Shown here piece by piece: positions 12,635-23,029 of a stretch of DNA of 64,000 bases. Within the stretch, counting starts at the first letter, position 1, and each line of letters starts with the position of its first letter. This DNA comes from Usnea hakonensis. Its lineage: Eukaryota > Ascomycota > Lecanoromycetes > Lecanorales > Parmeliaceae. The DNA lies in contig BLJB01000090.1 of NCBI GenBank assembly GCA_013423325.1, forward strand, positions 1-64,000, written 5' to 3'. Under the pieces are notes generated by a model that made no database searches, had not been told where the DNA came from, and saw only the letters and a list, made by a program, of their open reading frames with translations. The translations under genes and the position numbers were made by a program.

Positions 12635-13134
12635 GAGGTTCTTCTGATAGAAGTTGCGCTTTTTGAGTATCTTGAGGAGAAGGGCTTCTCAAATTAGCTG
12701 GCTCTGCTTTCATGAATTTTGCCATTTCATTTGGGACGTCGTTAGATTCTGTACGCAGATCGACGTGTATAATATACTTGTTTCTTACTCACGAGGGACC
12801 GCCTTCACACGAGAGAATACCAAAGAAGTCTTCCTGGTCTCGGGAGGAGGATGGGGGATGAAGGGGGCCAGGTTTATGTAAGCAAAGAGGGGACAGGAGA
12901 AGGGGGTACCACTGCGAAACCTAGATATCGTTGGGAGATGCGTCACCTCGACTTTTGGAACAGCAACGCCCGACGCGTCCGATTGCAGCTAACTCTGATT
13001 CTCAAAGAAAAAGGGAAAAGGGGATCGTTAAACCGTATGATAGCCTACAAATACACATCCCGGGGGACGCGCTGGGGTAGGTATCTTATCAGGCTACCCA
13101 TACTCCAAAAATCGCGTCTCACTAATCAAGTAGT

Positions 13135-13215
13135 TCTCTCCCTCCCTCCCTTACTCCCTTCCCCCTTCTCTCCCCCTATCCCTCTCTCACCCACTCACCC
13201 ACTCACCTACCCCCT
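13135..13215. repeat. Polypyrimidine tract
   Basis: About 80 bases that are almost pure C and T (ctccctccctcccttactcc and similar, ending in repeated cactcacc). In fungi such CT-rich blocks are common just upstream of transcription starts, so this could mark the promoter of an unrecognised plus-strand transcript. Confidence 0.6.
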
Positions 13216-13309
13216 ATATAATACGAGTAAACAAACCTATCTCCAACAACCATCCATCTTCCTTTACTTGAAACCTCTATCTCTCGCACTTACCTTCGCG
13301 TAGCGTTTT

Positions 13310-13640
13310 ACAGTCATGTTGGGGGATTTTAGGTCAAGGGTAAGGGATTAAGTATTGGGATTTGGGCTTTAGAGTTATCTGGGTATGGTTTAAAAGGGGA
13401 GGATTGTGGGGTAGGGTTGTGGGGGGATTTTTGGGGACTGGGGTGAGAATTTAGGGGGGAAGAAGGGGGGATGGATTTTTGGAGGGAGGGCAGGGGGTTT
13501 GGGGGGTGGGATAGAGCTGGGTAAAGTGTGGGTTTGCGGGGAGCACGGCGAGGTTGGGATTTGTGGGTTCTGGAATGGAAAGAGCCCGGGGGGGGTGTGA
13601 ATAAATTAGGGCCGGTGGGGCGGGTTGGCGGGGTGCGGGG
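13310..13640 (+). repeat. G-rich tract with many G3-G6 runs (G-quadruplex potential)
   Basis: More than 20 runs of three to seven G separated by short loops, all on the plus strand, for example around 13411-13520. Several windows satisfy four G-runs with loops under eight bases. Composition differs sharply from the flanks. Function is unknown. Confidence 0.6.
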
Positions 13641-14162
13641 GGGAGGAGATTATGGAGAAAGGCAGCGGAGATTGGCCGGTGAACGTGTGACGTTGGAAAA
13701 GGGAAAGAGAAGGGGTGGCGATGTTGAGGCCGAGAAAGAACGCGATTGAAGTACAAGGTGCCGTATTCGTGATACGTAGCAGTTCAAAGCGAGATGTGCA
13801 AATATCTTGCTGGTATAAAGGGACTGCTTTCTAGGGCGAGTGCTGAATTTAATCCATGGAGTTGGGGGAACGAGCCTGCATTCGGGGAGTTTTCACTGGG
13901 AGCTTCTTTCATCTGTATTCAGCATTTGCTTCATTTGCTGCGTGAGAGTATTGGTGGGATGCGGTTGCTTTCGGCGCTTGGTGAGACGCTTTTGGGATGT
14001 GTGACGGGGACTGGCTTGGGGTTTGGGATCTCTTGATGATGATGATAATGCATAGTGAAAGCGTATCTGTCACGCTAGAATTGTCGAACGGACAGTTCCA
14101 CGTTATACAGCTAGGATGAGAAGCTATCACATTCATCTTAGCCAGCTGAATAGCTATATCAC

Positions 14163-14587
14163 TCACCCACAGACTATTGCTTGTATGTTTGACAGAGTGC
14201 CACTTTGTGTATGGATCTCTCTCTTATGTTGCTCGACTACTTTCTCACTGAGTACCTGACGAGCTAGCAGGAGTACTTTCGAGCTTTTTGACTTCTTTTT
14301 GAGCAGAGGTTCTGATTTGGAGAGATCGGCTTGTAAGCTCTCTACGTCTTCCCGCATCTGTTCAGTGGAGCTCTCCCGGACTTGTTGGAGTGTGTCTTGC
14401 GTCAGAGCACTGTTTCGGTAATCTTGTATTTGTGCCCCTTTTCAAAGTTGGTAAGCTGTTCCAAAAGCTGTTCCACGTCCTTTGGAGCACTCTTCAGCTT
14501 TCCCCGGAGGACGTAGATCTTCTTGGAGCTCGCTGCGACAAGTCCGATCCCGGTGATAAGGCTGGCGGCAAAAGAGAGAGGGTCCAT
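14163..14587 (-). pseudogene. Fragment of a fungal STAND-type N-terminal domain
   Basis: On the minus strand, ATG at 14587 opens MDPLSFAASLITGIGLVAA, the typical start of the N-terminal domain carried by many fungal NACHT/ankyrin proteins, followed by a heptad-like helix (LLEQLTNFEKG). That frame stops at 14402. A second frame carries on with a charged coiled coil (MREDVESLQADLSKSEPLLK) to 14163. No convincing GT/AG pair joins the two, and no NTPase or repeat domain follows. I read it as a decayed fragment, though a small real gene with an unusual intron is possible. Confidence 0.4.
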
Positions 14588-15539
14588 CGTTCATCACGGT
14601 TGTTTGGGGCATTAAGCAGTCAAGTACAGAGCCGGAATCCTTGGGTATCTAAGTATGAAAGGCGGATTCTAAACATTTGGTAGCAAGAAGAAGAGTGACA
14701 AAGGAAGATCAAATGGAAAAGAGAGACAAAGATAATGCGCTGAGATGATGCAGCCTGGTAAATTTGAAGCCTTGCCACATTGCAGCCTCGCCGCTTGCAA
14801 TCCCAACACAGCACACGGCCATGAAACACTCAAATTGGGCGAATTCTGCCTTGTGTCCAGAATACATGTATGCCTAAAAACCTTGCTCTCGGGATGATAC
14901 CTACAACAAGGCTGCCTTGTGTCTCATCACACCGCCAGCATAGCCTCGTTAATGAAAGCACACAGGGCTAGTCAAAGAACAGTGTTGCGCAATAATATTT
15001 CTGTTTCTAATTTCTACGTAGTGATAAGCATGCCATCTACCTTACTATCGTGTAGAAACCTGAAAATGGTGACTACCGGCTTTGGGATTTATAACCGGTA
15101 ACAGAAAGTGCAGCCGCGGGCTTGACTCGGGGTTAACAACGTACTAGATTAGGGGCCCGATTAGGCGAGCGGGGGTGCTAATGTCCAGGCTAAGGATCGG
15201 ATCCCTAGTACTTAGGTACCTATACCTACAATGAACCCCCGCGGAACTTTATTGTAGTACGTAGCTACCTACCTTACACAGCTACACTGGGACCTCGACA
15301 GGCATGCTCATCCAATTTTGGGGGCTGTACGCGTATCCTTTCCCCAAATCTACTTTACTGTAACGTCTCGAAAGGATCAAATAGATTTATCGAAGAGCCG
15401 CACGATACTTTTAGTGTGCTTCTAGTGTTTCCCAATCTGTTATACCTCTCTTCGATCTGATCCTGGACAGCTTCTAAGTAACAGGGTATTTCTTTTTATT
15501 ATTGCATTATCCTATATGATTGGATAACGTCCGCATACA
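14588..15539. other. Intergenic, possible old transposon debris
   Basis: No supported gene. The stretch about 15090-15300 has runs of the taggtacc/ggtaccta type and cggg-rich words seen in decayed fungal repeats, but no ends could be defined. Confidence 0.4.
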
Positions 15540-17180
15540 ATGGAATTACTGTTTCCCTCGTTGTTCGAGCATTCCCTTGATTGTTTCAAATACTTGGGTT
15601 GGGCCGAGTTTCCCAATGTTCGATTTATCGAAATTGTCTTTGACAAAGTCACTGCGCAGCCACGTATCGAGGAAGGTCTGTTACACGAGAAGAACATAGG
15701 AGCCTATCTGGAAAAGGTCTGTTCAGGAATCCGTGAAATGGGACTATCTTAATTGTCCTAGGACTTTGGACACGCGAATGACTCGACTCGTGCCGGTGGA
15801 CTTCGACTCGTGTATTCCTCTCTTTTGCAGAACAGTCATAACGACAGATGATGTTTGTAATTTGGCTGATACTCCACTCAGGCTTCTGGAAGACTACACC
15901 GAGGATGGTATACAGATAAACCTCTCGTTACCAAAAGAGATGTTACGGTCTATCCTTCAACATTTCAGTCTCCCCTCGCCATATCTATCTGCGAAACCCG
16001 AACACGCAGCTCGCTCTACCATAGTTGAGTCCAGAAATGATAGCGGTCACATGCTCCTGTGTATGTTGACCGGCAATTCCAGATGAACAAATGTCTTCTT
16101 CTAAATCCTGATTTCACTAGCTTTTCTTACGCGAGACGATCTGACTGTACCCTACGCACATGCCCTGGCATTGACGCATAACTTGCAAACCTCAGTGACA
16201 TCTTCGATAATGATCGCACATCCTGATTACCTCAGATTCTTCGTACCTTACATTAAAGAAAGACTAGATCTCGTCAGCAATCCAAGTTCCTGGTTCTTGT
16301 TCTAGGGCAATTAGAAATCGACTGCATGGAAGATGAGTATCAAAGTATGCGGATGAGATCCGCTGATGTCGAAGATAAGACCGGGCATGGGATTGGCTTC
16401 ATTCATGAACATCCGGGAGATCTCAAGCAGCTGGACTTGCCAGCAATGACGAAGTCTGTGCATGCGTTAGCCTCGTCCATCGCATGGGGGGAGCGCAAAG
16501 TGAAAACCTCTCTATTACGACTTGAGCGGCTTGCCGATTTCAATCAGAGAAGTCAAGCCGCGCGCTCTCCAAAAAGTAGCCCAGAGTGGGATAGCAACAT
16601 TCAGGAAATTGAACAGCCCATCCAATGGCAGGGGGACATATTGAGGTCAATGCTCTACGAATATGAGAATTGTGCAAAAGCTGCTACGTCGCAAATGTCT
16701 ATTGTAGGCCGCCAGTTCTCAAACGCACATCAGGACTTGGGTTTTTGACCTCGAAGGCGTAGATTTACAGTCACACAAGCCAACGCGAAAGCGAATTGAG
16801 TGTCTCGGTTGCTAGTGATTCAAAGAGTATCGCTGCCGCGAGCAAGAGAGACAGCTCTGCGACGAAAAGTATCGCGCTCTTGACAATGCTCTTTCTCCCT
16901 GCAACATTCGTCTCGGTACAGTACCATTACCCGAAAGGTTGAAAAAAGGGCACTGACAATCACAATTACTTGGCAGACCGTCTTCGCCATGCCAATTCTC
17001 GACTGGAACGCCGACCGAGCTTCTGCCGTCGTGACGCGGCATGCTTGGCTCTATCTCGCAGTCACTTTGCCTCTTACGATTGCGGTCCTGGGTGTATGGT
17101 CTACTTGGGTCTTTGTGAGCGCAAGGATGCAACGCAACGCTGATGAGAAGGCCCGGGCAAGTGTGTTTCCGAAGGCGTAA
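15540..17180 (+). pseudogene. CorA-like transporter-type gene, probably broken
   Basis: The 3' end is clear. A helix with VASDSKSIAAASKRDSSA leads into a first membrane segment (LLTMLFLPATFVS). An intron of 61 bp (16916..16976) follows, then TVFAMPILDW and a second membrane segment (LYLAVTLPLTIAVLGVW). This is the C-terminal two-TM hairpin of fungal CorA-like proteins. The canonical GMN loop of true Mg channels is absent, as is usual in this group. Upstream pieces (15540..15732, 15733..about 16055, about 16306..16748) are in different frames. The 15540 and 15733 pieces seem to need a one-base shift near 15731 rather than an intron, and the link at about 16715-16771 is weak. It may be a pseudogene, or a gene with unusual introns or a sequence error. 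Confidence 0.5.
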
Positions 17181-18723
17181 AGAGGTCCAAAGAAGCATAG
17201 ATATGGCCTCTGGAAATGCGACAGACTCGGAGAATGGTGAATTCTCTGAGGATGCTACAGATTCAGAGAATGGAAAGAGGACGGAATGCTTTGGATGTTC
17301 ATTTTCGGTTCATATAGGAAACTGGTGAAGGTGCAAATAAAGAGCAATAATGCTGAAATAGGAAAGACTGGAGCCTGGATATAAACCCTTATAACGGATT
17401 TCATACCTCGACTATATTGCGAAAGTTCTCGACTTTATTATCAACTTACTATTTCTACAGTCTAGATTCTTGATATAGAGGCTTCTCGAAGACTCCTCTC
17501 CAAAGACGTTGGTGAAGCGAGGAGAAGTACGTAGAAGCTCGGACCCCAAGACATTCGAAAATCCCAGGATCCAAACATAGCGGAAACATATAAGATCCCG
17601 TCTCGTCCAACGAATGCGAATCGAGGCCGGATGATCTCATGGATAGTACTCCGTATCAGCATCTTGGACTGCGATAAGTGGGTGGGGGTAATGCAGAGTC
17701 CAGGGGTCCGCTGCGGGAAGTTGTGTGGACCATACAAAAGGGAGGTGACCACAGACAACGTTCGGTTTAGTGCGAGGAAAAGCAGGTATATTCCTCAGCC
17801 TTGTTGTTGTCGTGCATTACCTGATGTCCCATTCATCTCAAACATGTGGACTGGCCCACATTAATGTGACACTAGAGTACGACTCATCCCAACCAAAAGA
17901 CTGCACAGTGCTATACACCAACCACTCTCTGTTTCAGACACCGAGCACCTACAAGCATCTCACAGGGGCTTCATTCACCCACACTACGCACCAAAAAAGG
18001 CGAAAAAAAAACTGCCCCCAAAATCCATGAGTGTCCGAGCACAACAAGATTGGCAGTGGTCATTGCATACGTAGTAGCAATATGACAAGGCTCTGAAAGA
18101 AAAGTGCACGTATCACGTTTGTTCATTGAAGGAATGAGACCTAAGCTACGAAACACACTTGCGGTTAAAGTAAAAAATGCAGCGCTTGGGGTAGCGGGAT
18201 CAGGAAAGTAAAAGCGGGGTTTTAAAAAGGGGACGAAATTATGAATATACTACTACGTATCAAAAAACGTTTGAGGCAGCGCAGGATTCCAGGCGTCGAA
18301 AAAAAAAAAAGGAAATTCAAGGAGATAGGCAAGGACAGGGGGAGTCAAAAAGTTGTCGCTGCGGGATTTTTTGCTCAGCTGCACTCCTTTCGGCCTGCAT
18401 CGATAGCTGCATGCGCTAAAGAGTAGGCTAGTGTATCATACACCCCTGACCCTTCAACCCACCAATCCCGACACTTGGATTTTACCGCCTGGGATTTTTA
18501 GTATCTTACGTACGCAGTTGGCCTTGTTTGCTACCTTTATAAGTACCTACACCCAGGTAATTTTTAGTTGTTTGGCAGGAGGTTATGGCGCTGGTTTCTG
18601 GCGGGTTCAAAAGGCTGTGAGCGCTGCCCGTTTTTTCGAGGCCGAATATTTCAAGCATGTAGTCTTTATTGTTTCTTCATCTGCTTTTTTATTCTGCTCT
18701 GCTGCTTGGATTCCAGCCAAAAA
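17181..18723. other. Long intergenic, nothing recognised
   Basis: About 1.5 kb of mixed composition with an A-run near 18300 and short spurious frames. No coding similarity, RNA gene or repeat structure seen. Confidence 0.45.
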
Positions 18724-19488
18724 ATGCCTTCCATACTGGGCCCGAAGGATTTGCTGGATCCGACGCCTACCCGGCTTGATGTACCAACAGAGACTGGGCT
18801 CGCCTCGAGTGCGTCTGCAACATCCCAGCCCTCAAAGCCCACTATCTGTCGCTCAGGGCTCGGCGTCCAAGCAACCAGACACTCAAAAACTGTAAACATC
18901 CACGCCGATGCTCTGTATTCTGCGCAGCCAAGCCGTTGCCTAGAAGAACCATTCTTCAAATTGCCTCTCCGCCTAGCGCTAGCGAAGCTCACAGTGAAGA
19001 GACATATCTTCGCAAGCATGGACCACGGGGAAAGAAAGGCCGATATCGAGTCCAGCACCGGCCTTTCACATCAATGTATCAAATGGCATCGATTCATGTG
19101 GAGGGTTGAGGGTGGTCATCCACGTCCCCAGCCGCGGAGAAATTTGAAACCCTCAATGAGGGGTCTGAGATCATCGAATCTGCGAAACGGGAGACTTTCG
19201 CGGAAACGACGGGAGTGTGAGGATCACGGCGAGGTCTCGGATGCTGGTGATCTTAGGGCTTCTAAGCGCCGGCGTAGGCATCGGGCGGGGGATCAGTCGG
19301 AAGAACGCTCCAGGCATGCTAAGATGGAGATGTCAAGGGCTGGTGGTAAGAAATGTGTGGGAAGGGAGTTAGGAGGTTGCGTTGCTTCGATGGATAAAGA
19401 GAATGTTCCTGAAGGAGATGAGGCTGTGTGGATGGCAGGAGAAAAGACGGTCTTGCCCCTTCGTGGTCTTGGGGCGGAGCGGGAATGA
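18724..19488 (+). CDS. Hypothetical basic protein (possible nuclear)
   Basis: First ATG of a long open frame (about 254 aa from 18724; the upstream part lacks an ATG). I do not recognise it. It is Ser/Pro-rich at the N-terminus, then strongly basic with two clusters resembling nuclear localisation signals (SRKRRE and SKRRRRHR), and ends in an acidic stretch containing DKENVPEGDE. No conserved domain or membrane segment is visible. A 130-codon antisense frame overlaps it. Either a lineage-specific gene or a chance ORF; length is the main support. Confidence 0.35.
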   Translation: MPSILGPKDLLDPTPTRLDVPTETGLASSASATSQPSKPTICRSGLGVQATRHSKTVNIHADALYSAQPSRCLEEPFFKLPLRLALAKLTVKRHIFASMDHGERKADIESSTGLSHQCIKWHRFMWRVEGGHPRPQPRRNLKPSMRGLRSSNLRNGRLSRKRRECEDHGEVSDAGDLRASKRRRRHRAGDQSEERSRHAKMEMSRAGGKKCVGRELGGCVASMDKENVPEGDEAVWMAGEKTVLPLRGLGAERE

Positions 19489-20349
19489 CCAACCTAGGTC
19501 CGGAACCCGACTCCTTTGGTTTGCCGAGATGGTTTGCAACGAGTTAGGAACAAGGGCGTTGAGTAAAGGAAAAGCATGGCTGTGTTCAAGGCTTGCTCAC
19601 TGGAAATTTAGATTGCGCTGGACGTAGATAGAATTACGGAAACCACTCGCCTCCGAGAACCAGCACTGACGATCTTTCTATACGCTTACAGTGTCTCGAG
19701 CGTCATCTTGAAAATACAACTTTCGTTCTGCAGGTCAGCAAATGTGTTTGAAAATGCTATCTCGCCCCGGCTGCCCATCGCAATAACCACAACCATACTA
19801 TCAGCAAACCCACCCTGGCAAAAGCATACAATCCCACCACCCCCTCCCGCATCGCACATCTACCACGCTCCCACCCCTCAAGCAGCACACGCGAATCGAG
19901 CCACCGCATGCAATGCCGAACTCCACTAACTATCTATCAGCTACCCAAAGATTCCCAACGCAACAGCATCCGTCTTCCCTCGAAAGACCTCATTTCTAGT
20001 GTCTTATAGACAGACCTAGGAGCCTCGAAAGTGTGAAAAAATGAGGTGATTATTTCGTGTGTATGTTAGAGGGACGGTCGGAGATGTTAGATATCCGTGT
20101 GGGCACGATGGATGGAGCCTGAGACATGTTTGGTGGGGAAATAGGGATGGAATGGGTGGAACAGCGCTTTAGAGACTGTGATGGCTGGATGCGGAAACAT
20201 CCTACTCGCGAGGGTAATGGATGTTGCGCGCTAAAATGAATGGGGGTTGATGGTGATGGTTTCGGGATGTGGGGTATTTGAGCACGAATGATATTCATTC
20301 TTGTGGGGATGGTTCGATGTGGTGTGCATCTAGAATCAAATACTTTGCG
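19489..20349. other. Intergenic, nothing recognised
   Basis: A C/A-rich patch occurs near 19800-19920. No gene, RNA or ordered repeat supported. Confidence 0.4.
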
Positions 20350-20357
20350 TTTCGACG

Positions 20358-20969
20358 CGGGTTACAGCTCGGCGGGGGTGAAAAAAACCTCGGCAGGGGT
20401 GAGCATATGCCAAGACTTTTTCACCCCCCACGAGGTATTGGCATATGCTGGGCATATCGGTTTCACCCCCTACGAGCTTTTTCTTAGCGCAGAAAATACT
20501 GGCCATTCTAAGTGGCCTCCAGCATATGCGGAGTATATACCTCCAGCATATGCCAAGCATATGCTACGGCCCCGTAAAGTAGATACTTACTTACGCTCTT
20601 TAATAAAACGATAAGTATAAGCTGCGATTCTAGGGGACCACGTCCTCGGGTCGGTTTTAGCTAAAAAAATTTAGGTACCGGTTCCGCCCTCTAAATGTAG
20701 ACGACTTAGATACGCCCCCCGAAGGTAGACGGCTTAATGCGCCCCGAAGGCGAAGCAAGTACCTATCTACTTTACGGTACCGTAGTATATGCTCGGCATA
20801 TGCTGGAGGCCACTTAGAATGCCCATACTAATTCTTGTAGTCTGACGCTAAAAAGTTCAGCACCTGGTGGGGGGTGAGCATATGCGCTTCACCCCCGATG
20901 AGCGCATATACCGAGAATATGCTCACCCCTGCCGAGGTATTTTTTCACCCCCGCCGAGCTGCTAGCCCG
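20358..20969. mobile_element. hAT-like MITE, 612 bp, with 8-bp target-site duplication
   Basis: The left end reads cgggttacagctcggcgg; the reverse complement of the right end reads cgggctagcagctcggcgg. Inverted arms continue for more than 200 bp, both with the words ggggtgaaaaaa, cctcggcaggggtgagcata and cctccagcatatgc. The element is flanked by the direct 8-mer tttcgacg at 20350-20357 and 20970-20977. An 8-bp duplication is the hallmark of hAT transposition. There is no transposase frame, so it is non-autonomous. The arms carry many copies of the palindrome gcatatgc, which may be subterminal transposase sites. Subtle differences between arms indicate an old insertion. Confidence 0.82.
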
Positions 20970-20977
20970 TTTCGACG

Positions 20978-21489
20978 TTTGTGGGAGAGTGCTACGGCGA
21001 GAGTATGTAAGGTAAGGTAAGGTATGGCCTGGGGAATTAAAAAAAATGCCCCTGCCAAGACACTAGGCTCTTTTTGGAAATTTTATTGGCTCCGTGGAGT
21101 CTCTGCAACAGAATTCATTTCTCATGCCGCTCTTTCGCCATTACCTCGAGGCAACAGCAATATACTCTTAGTGATGGATAAATCAGATACCTGTATACCC
21201 AAATCTCTCGTCCAATGAACCACGCCCGCCGCCCGCCTGCGCGTTTACAAATTCGAGACTTTACTTATCTCTGGTATTCGCGTGCTCCATGAATCATTTG
21301 GAACATTCCGACCCGGAAGAAACCACACGACTTACTGAATACGTTGTCTTTGACCAACCAGCATAGTACTAAATATGTTTCATTTCGGATGCCGGCAACG
21401 TCACATGGGGAGTGATAAAGGCTTTGATTCCTAACCAAATTAGTTGCCAACGTTGAGCAAGCTACATGTCCGCATCTCATACACTGACA
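20978..21489. other. Intergenic, nothing recognised
   Basis: Contains a short ggtaa tandem near 21008-21022 and otherwise unremarkable sequence. Confidence 0.4.
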
Positions 21490-21813
21490 TCAGAGCGAAC
21501 CCAAAGAGACTGAATGCCGACGCTCCAGGAACTCTATATTCACAAGCCCCAAATAGTACTCTTCCGGGCCCTCGCCGCGAATCAGAGCACACTCATACTG
21601 CCACTGATCAATCGGCTTTCGATATTCCTCGAAATCGATCTGACTGATGCTGTCTGTTTGGTCGATGTCCTTTGGATCCCAATCGTCAACCTCTATTGGT
21701 TCAGACTCTTTGAGATGACTGTTCTCGGTAACGTCGGCCATCCACCTGTGAATGTGGCTGAAGTCTGTCGAAGCATTGTACGACGCCATCTGCGGCGTCG
21801 ACTGCGTCTTCAT
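21490..21813 (-). pseudogene. C-terminal remnant of a family B gene (copy B4)
   Basis: The 107-codon minus-strand frame matches only the C-terminal end of the family B proteins at 26105 and 32843. It has HIHRWMADV, then VDDWDPKDIDQTDSISQID, then EYRKPIDQWQYECA, and ends with LERRHSVSLG. The 5' two thirds of the gene are missing, and the ATG of this frame lies directly against the telomeric tract. A weak trace of further B-like coding (ENLRLRKQ...) may exist up to about 22137 but carries stops. Clearly a broken copy. It is inverted relative to the other B genes. Confidence 0.72.
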
Positions 21814-21838
21814 AACCCTAACCCTAACCCTAACCCTA
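21813..21838. repeat. Interstitial telomeric tract, four units TAACCC
   Basis: Four perfect TAACCC units (the complement of the TTAGGG repeat used by most filamentous ascomycetes) occupy 21813-21836, followed by TA. The tract sits exactly at the break of the B4 remnant. On the plus strand the CCCTAA orientation is that of a left chromosome end capping the sequence to its right. Confidence 0.9.
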
Positions 21839-23029
21839 GGATTACTTTAAGATCTCCTGAATGGAAGGCAGCTTTTGTTGAACTGTCATCCAAATGGGTA
21901 TATGTCAAAGTGATCGTGAGCAAGATCAATATATTGTGCATCCTCCATATTTATCCATTGCAAAAGGTCTCTGATTCTGGACCGCTGTTCGATCATAGTG
22001 CTCATCCCACGCTTCTTCGTTCATCCAGAATATCATTCATTCAGACATCTGGACCAACGGGTACAGGCCGCCTTTACTAAATCCTTATACACGCTTGCTC
22101 TTGAGACACATTCCTGCTTCCGAAGTCTCAGATTTTCAACTACTCAAAAATAAAGGAGAAGATGTGACAGTTGTAACAGTGTGAATCTTCACAGTTCTTG
22201 ATCAGAGTATCGTTGCTTTAGGACCATGTGCTCTCCCCTATTGTTAGAAATCTTCGAGCTGCTACGCAGACGACGATTACAGTTTGCGTCAATAAAGTTT
22301 AGTCGTGGAGACACTAGGCCTAAAACGGTACATAGCGCAGCCAACCGGACAGGCATCTCGCCTCCTTATCCTTCCGCTTCTCACTTGCTCTTTCGTTCCG
22401 ACCACCATTTAGCAATGTCTTGTCAATATATTATAATAGTCATCTCTGTGTTCAAACTAAGTAGCAGCAAGCCTTCAAAATAGCTCTTGTTAAGAGATCT
22501 ATCCATTCCTTATTCCTCGAGTGACTGCATTCCAAAAGAAATTGAGAGCGACAACTTGAAGCTACTGTCCTTACTCGATCGAACACGCCACTTTGATTAT
22601 CGTCGACGTCCTAATACGTTACCCTTTTTCGCTATAAGAACAGCCGCCAGATTGGAGGGCTTTTGTGTCCGCGACGGGCGGTTATCGCGTGTCGCGAGCG
22701 TTGCAGTAACTAGCAACTGATAACATCTTTGTCTCCTACCGTATCACAGATACTAAGGAAGTTAGAAGATGCGGCGAGTGCTTAAATACCATGAAGGGCT
22801 CCCTCAAAGTCCCCGCCTTCGCACCGTTATTCAAGCACCTAAATGTCCTCGATGTTAGAAGTCCGCATTCTTACGACATGTTTTTTCCTCATATATCTCA
22901 CAAGATTCACGTACTCACTGCCCACTATCCCGCCATCTTCTGTTTCACTAATTCAAGAATCTCCGGCTTTTGAGATTTCAGAGGTCACCAAATCGTCACT
23001 GCCAGTGTAATTAGCCACTTTCCATATAG
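21839..23029. other. Intergenic, possible upstream exon of the next gene
   Basis: No convincing gene. Must contain the missing 5' exon(s) of the gene at 23030, since that exon opens at an acceptor (tatag at 23025-23029) in phase 1. I could not identify the start codon. Confidence 0.4.

Larger units (their letters stand above)
12635..14162. other. Long intergenic with strand-asymmetric low complexity
   Basis: No supported gene. Contains a pyrimidine-rich block near 13135-13215 and a G-rich block at about 13310-13640, both listed separately. Pro-rich or Gly-rich reading frames across them are compositional and were not accepted. Confidence 0.5.

Noticed and set aside
13451..13756. 101-codon Pro-rich minus-strand ORF
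   Set aside because: Simply the complement of the G-rich tract; no start context, domain or codon bias that suggests a protein.
20398..20960. Evenly repeated gcatatgc words as a possible CRISPR-like or operator array
   Set aside because: They lie within the inverted arms of the hAT-like MITE and have no spacer/repeat regularity; the organism is eukaryotic.
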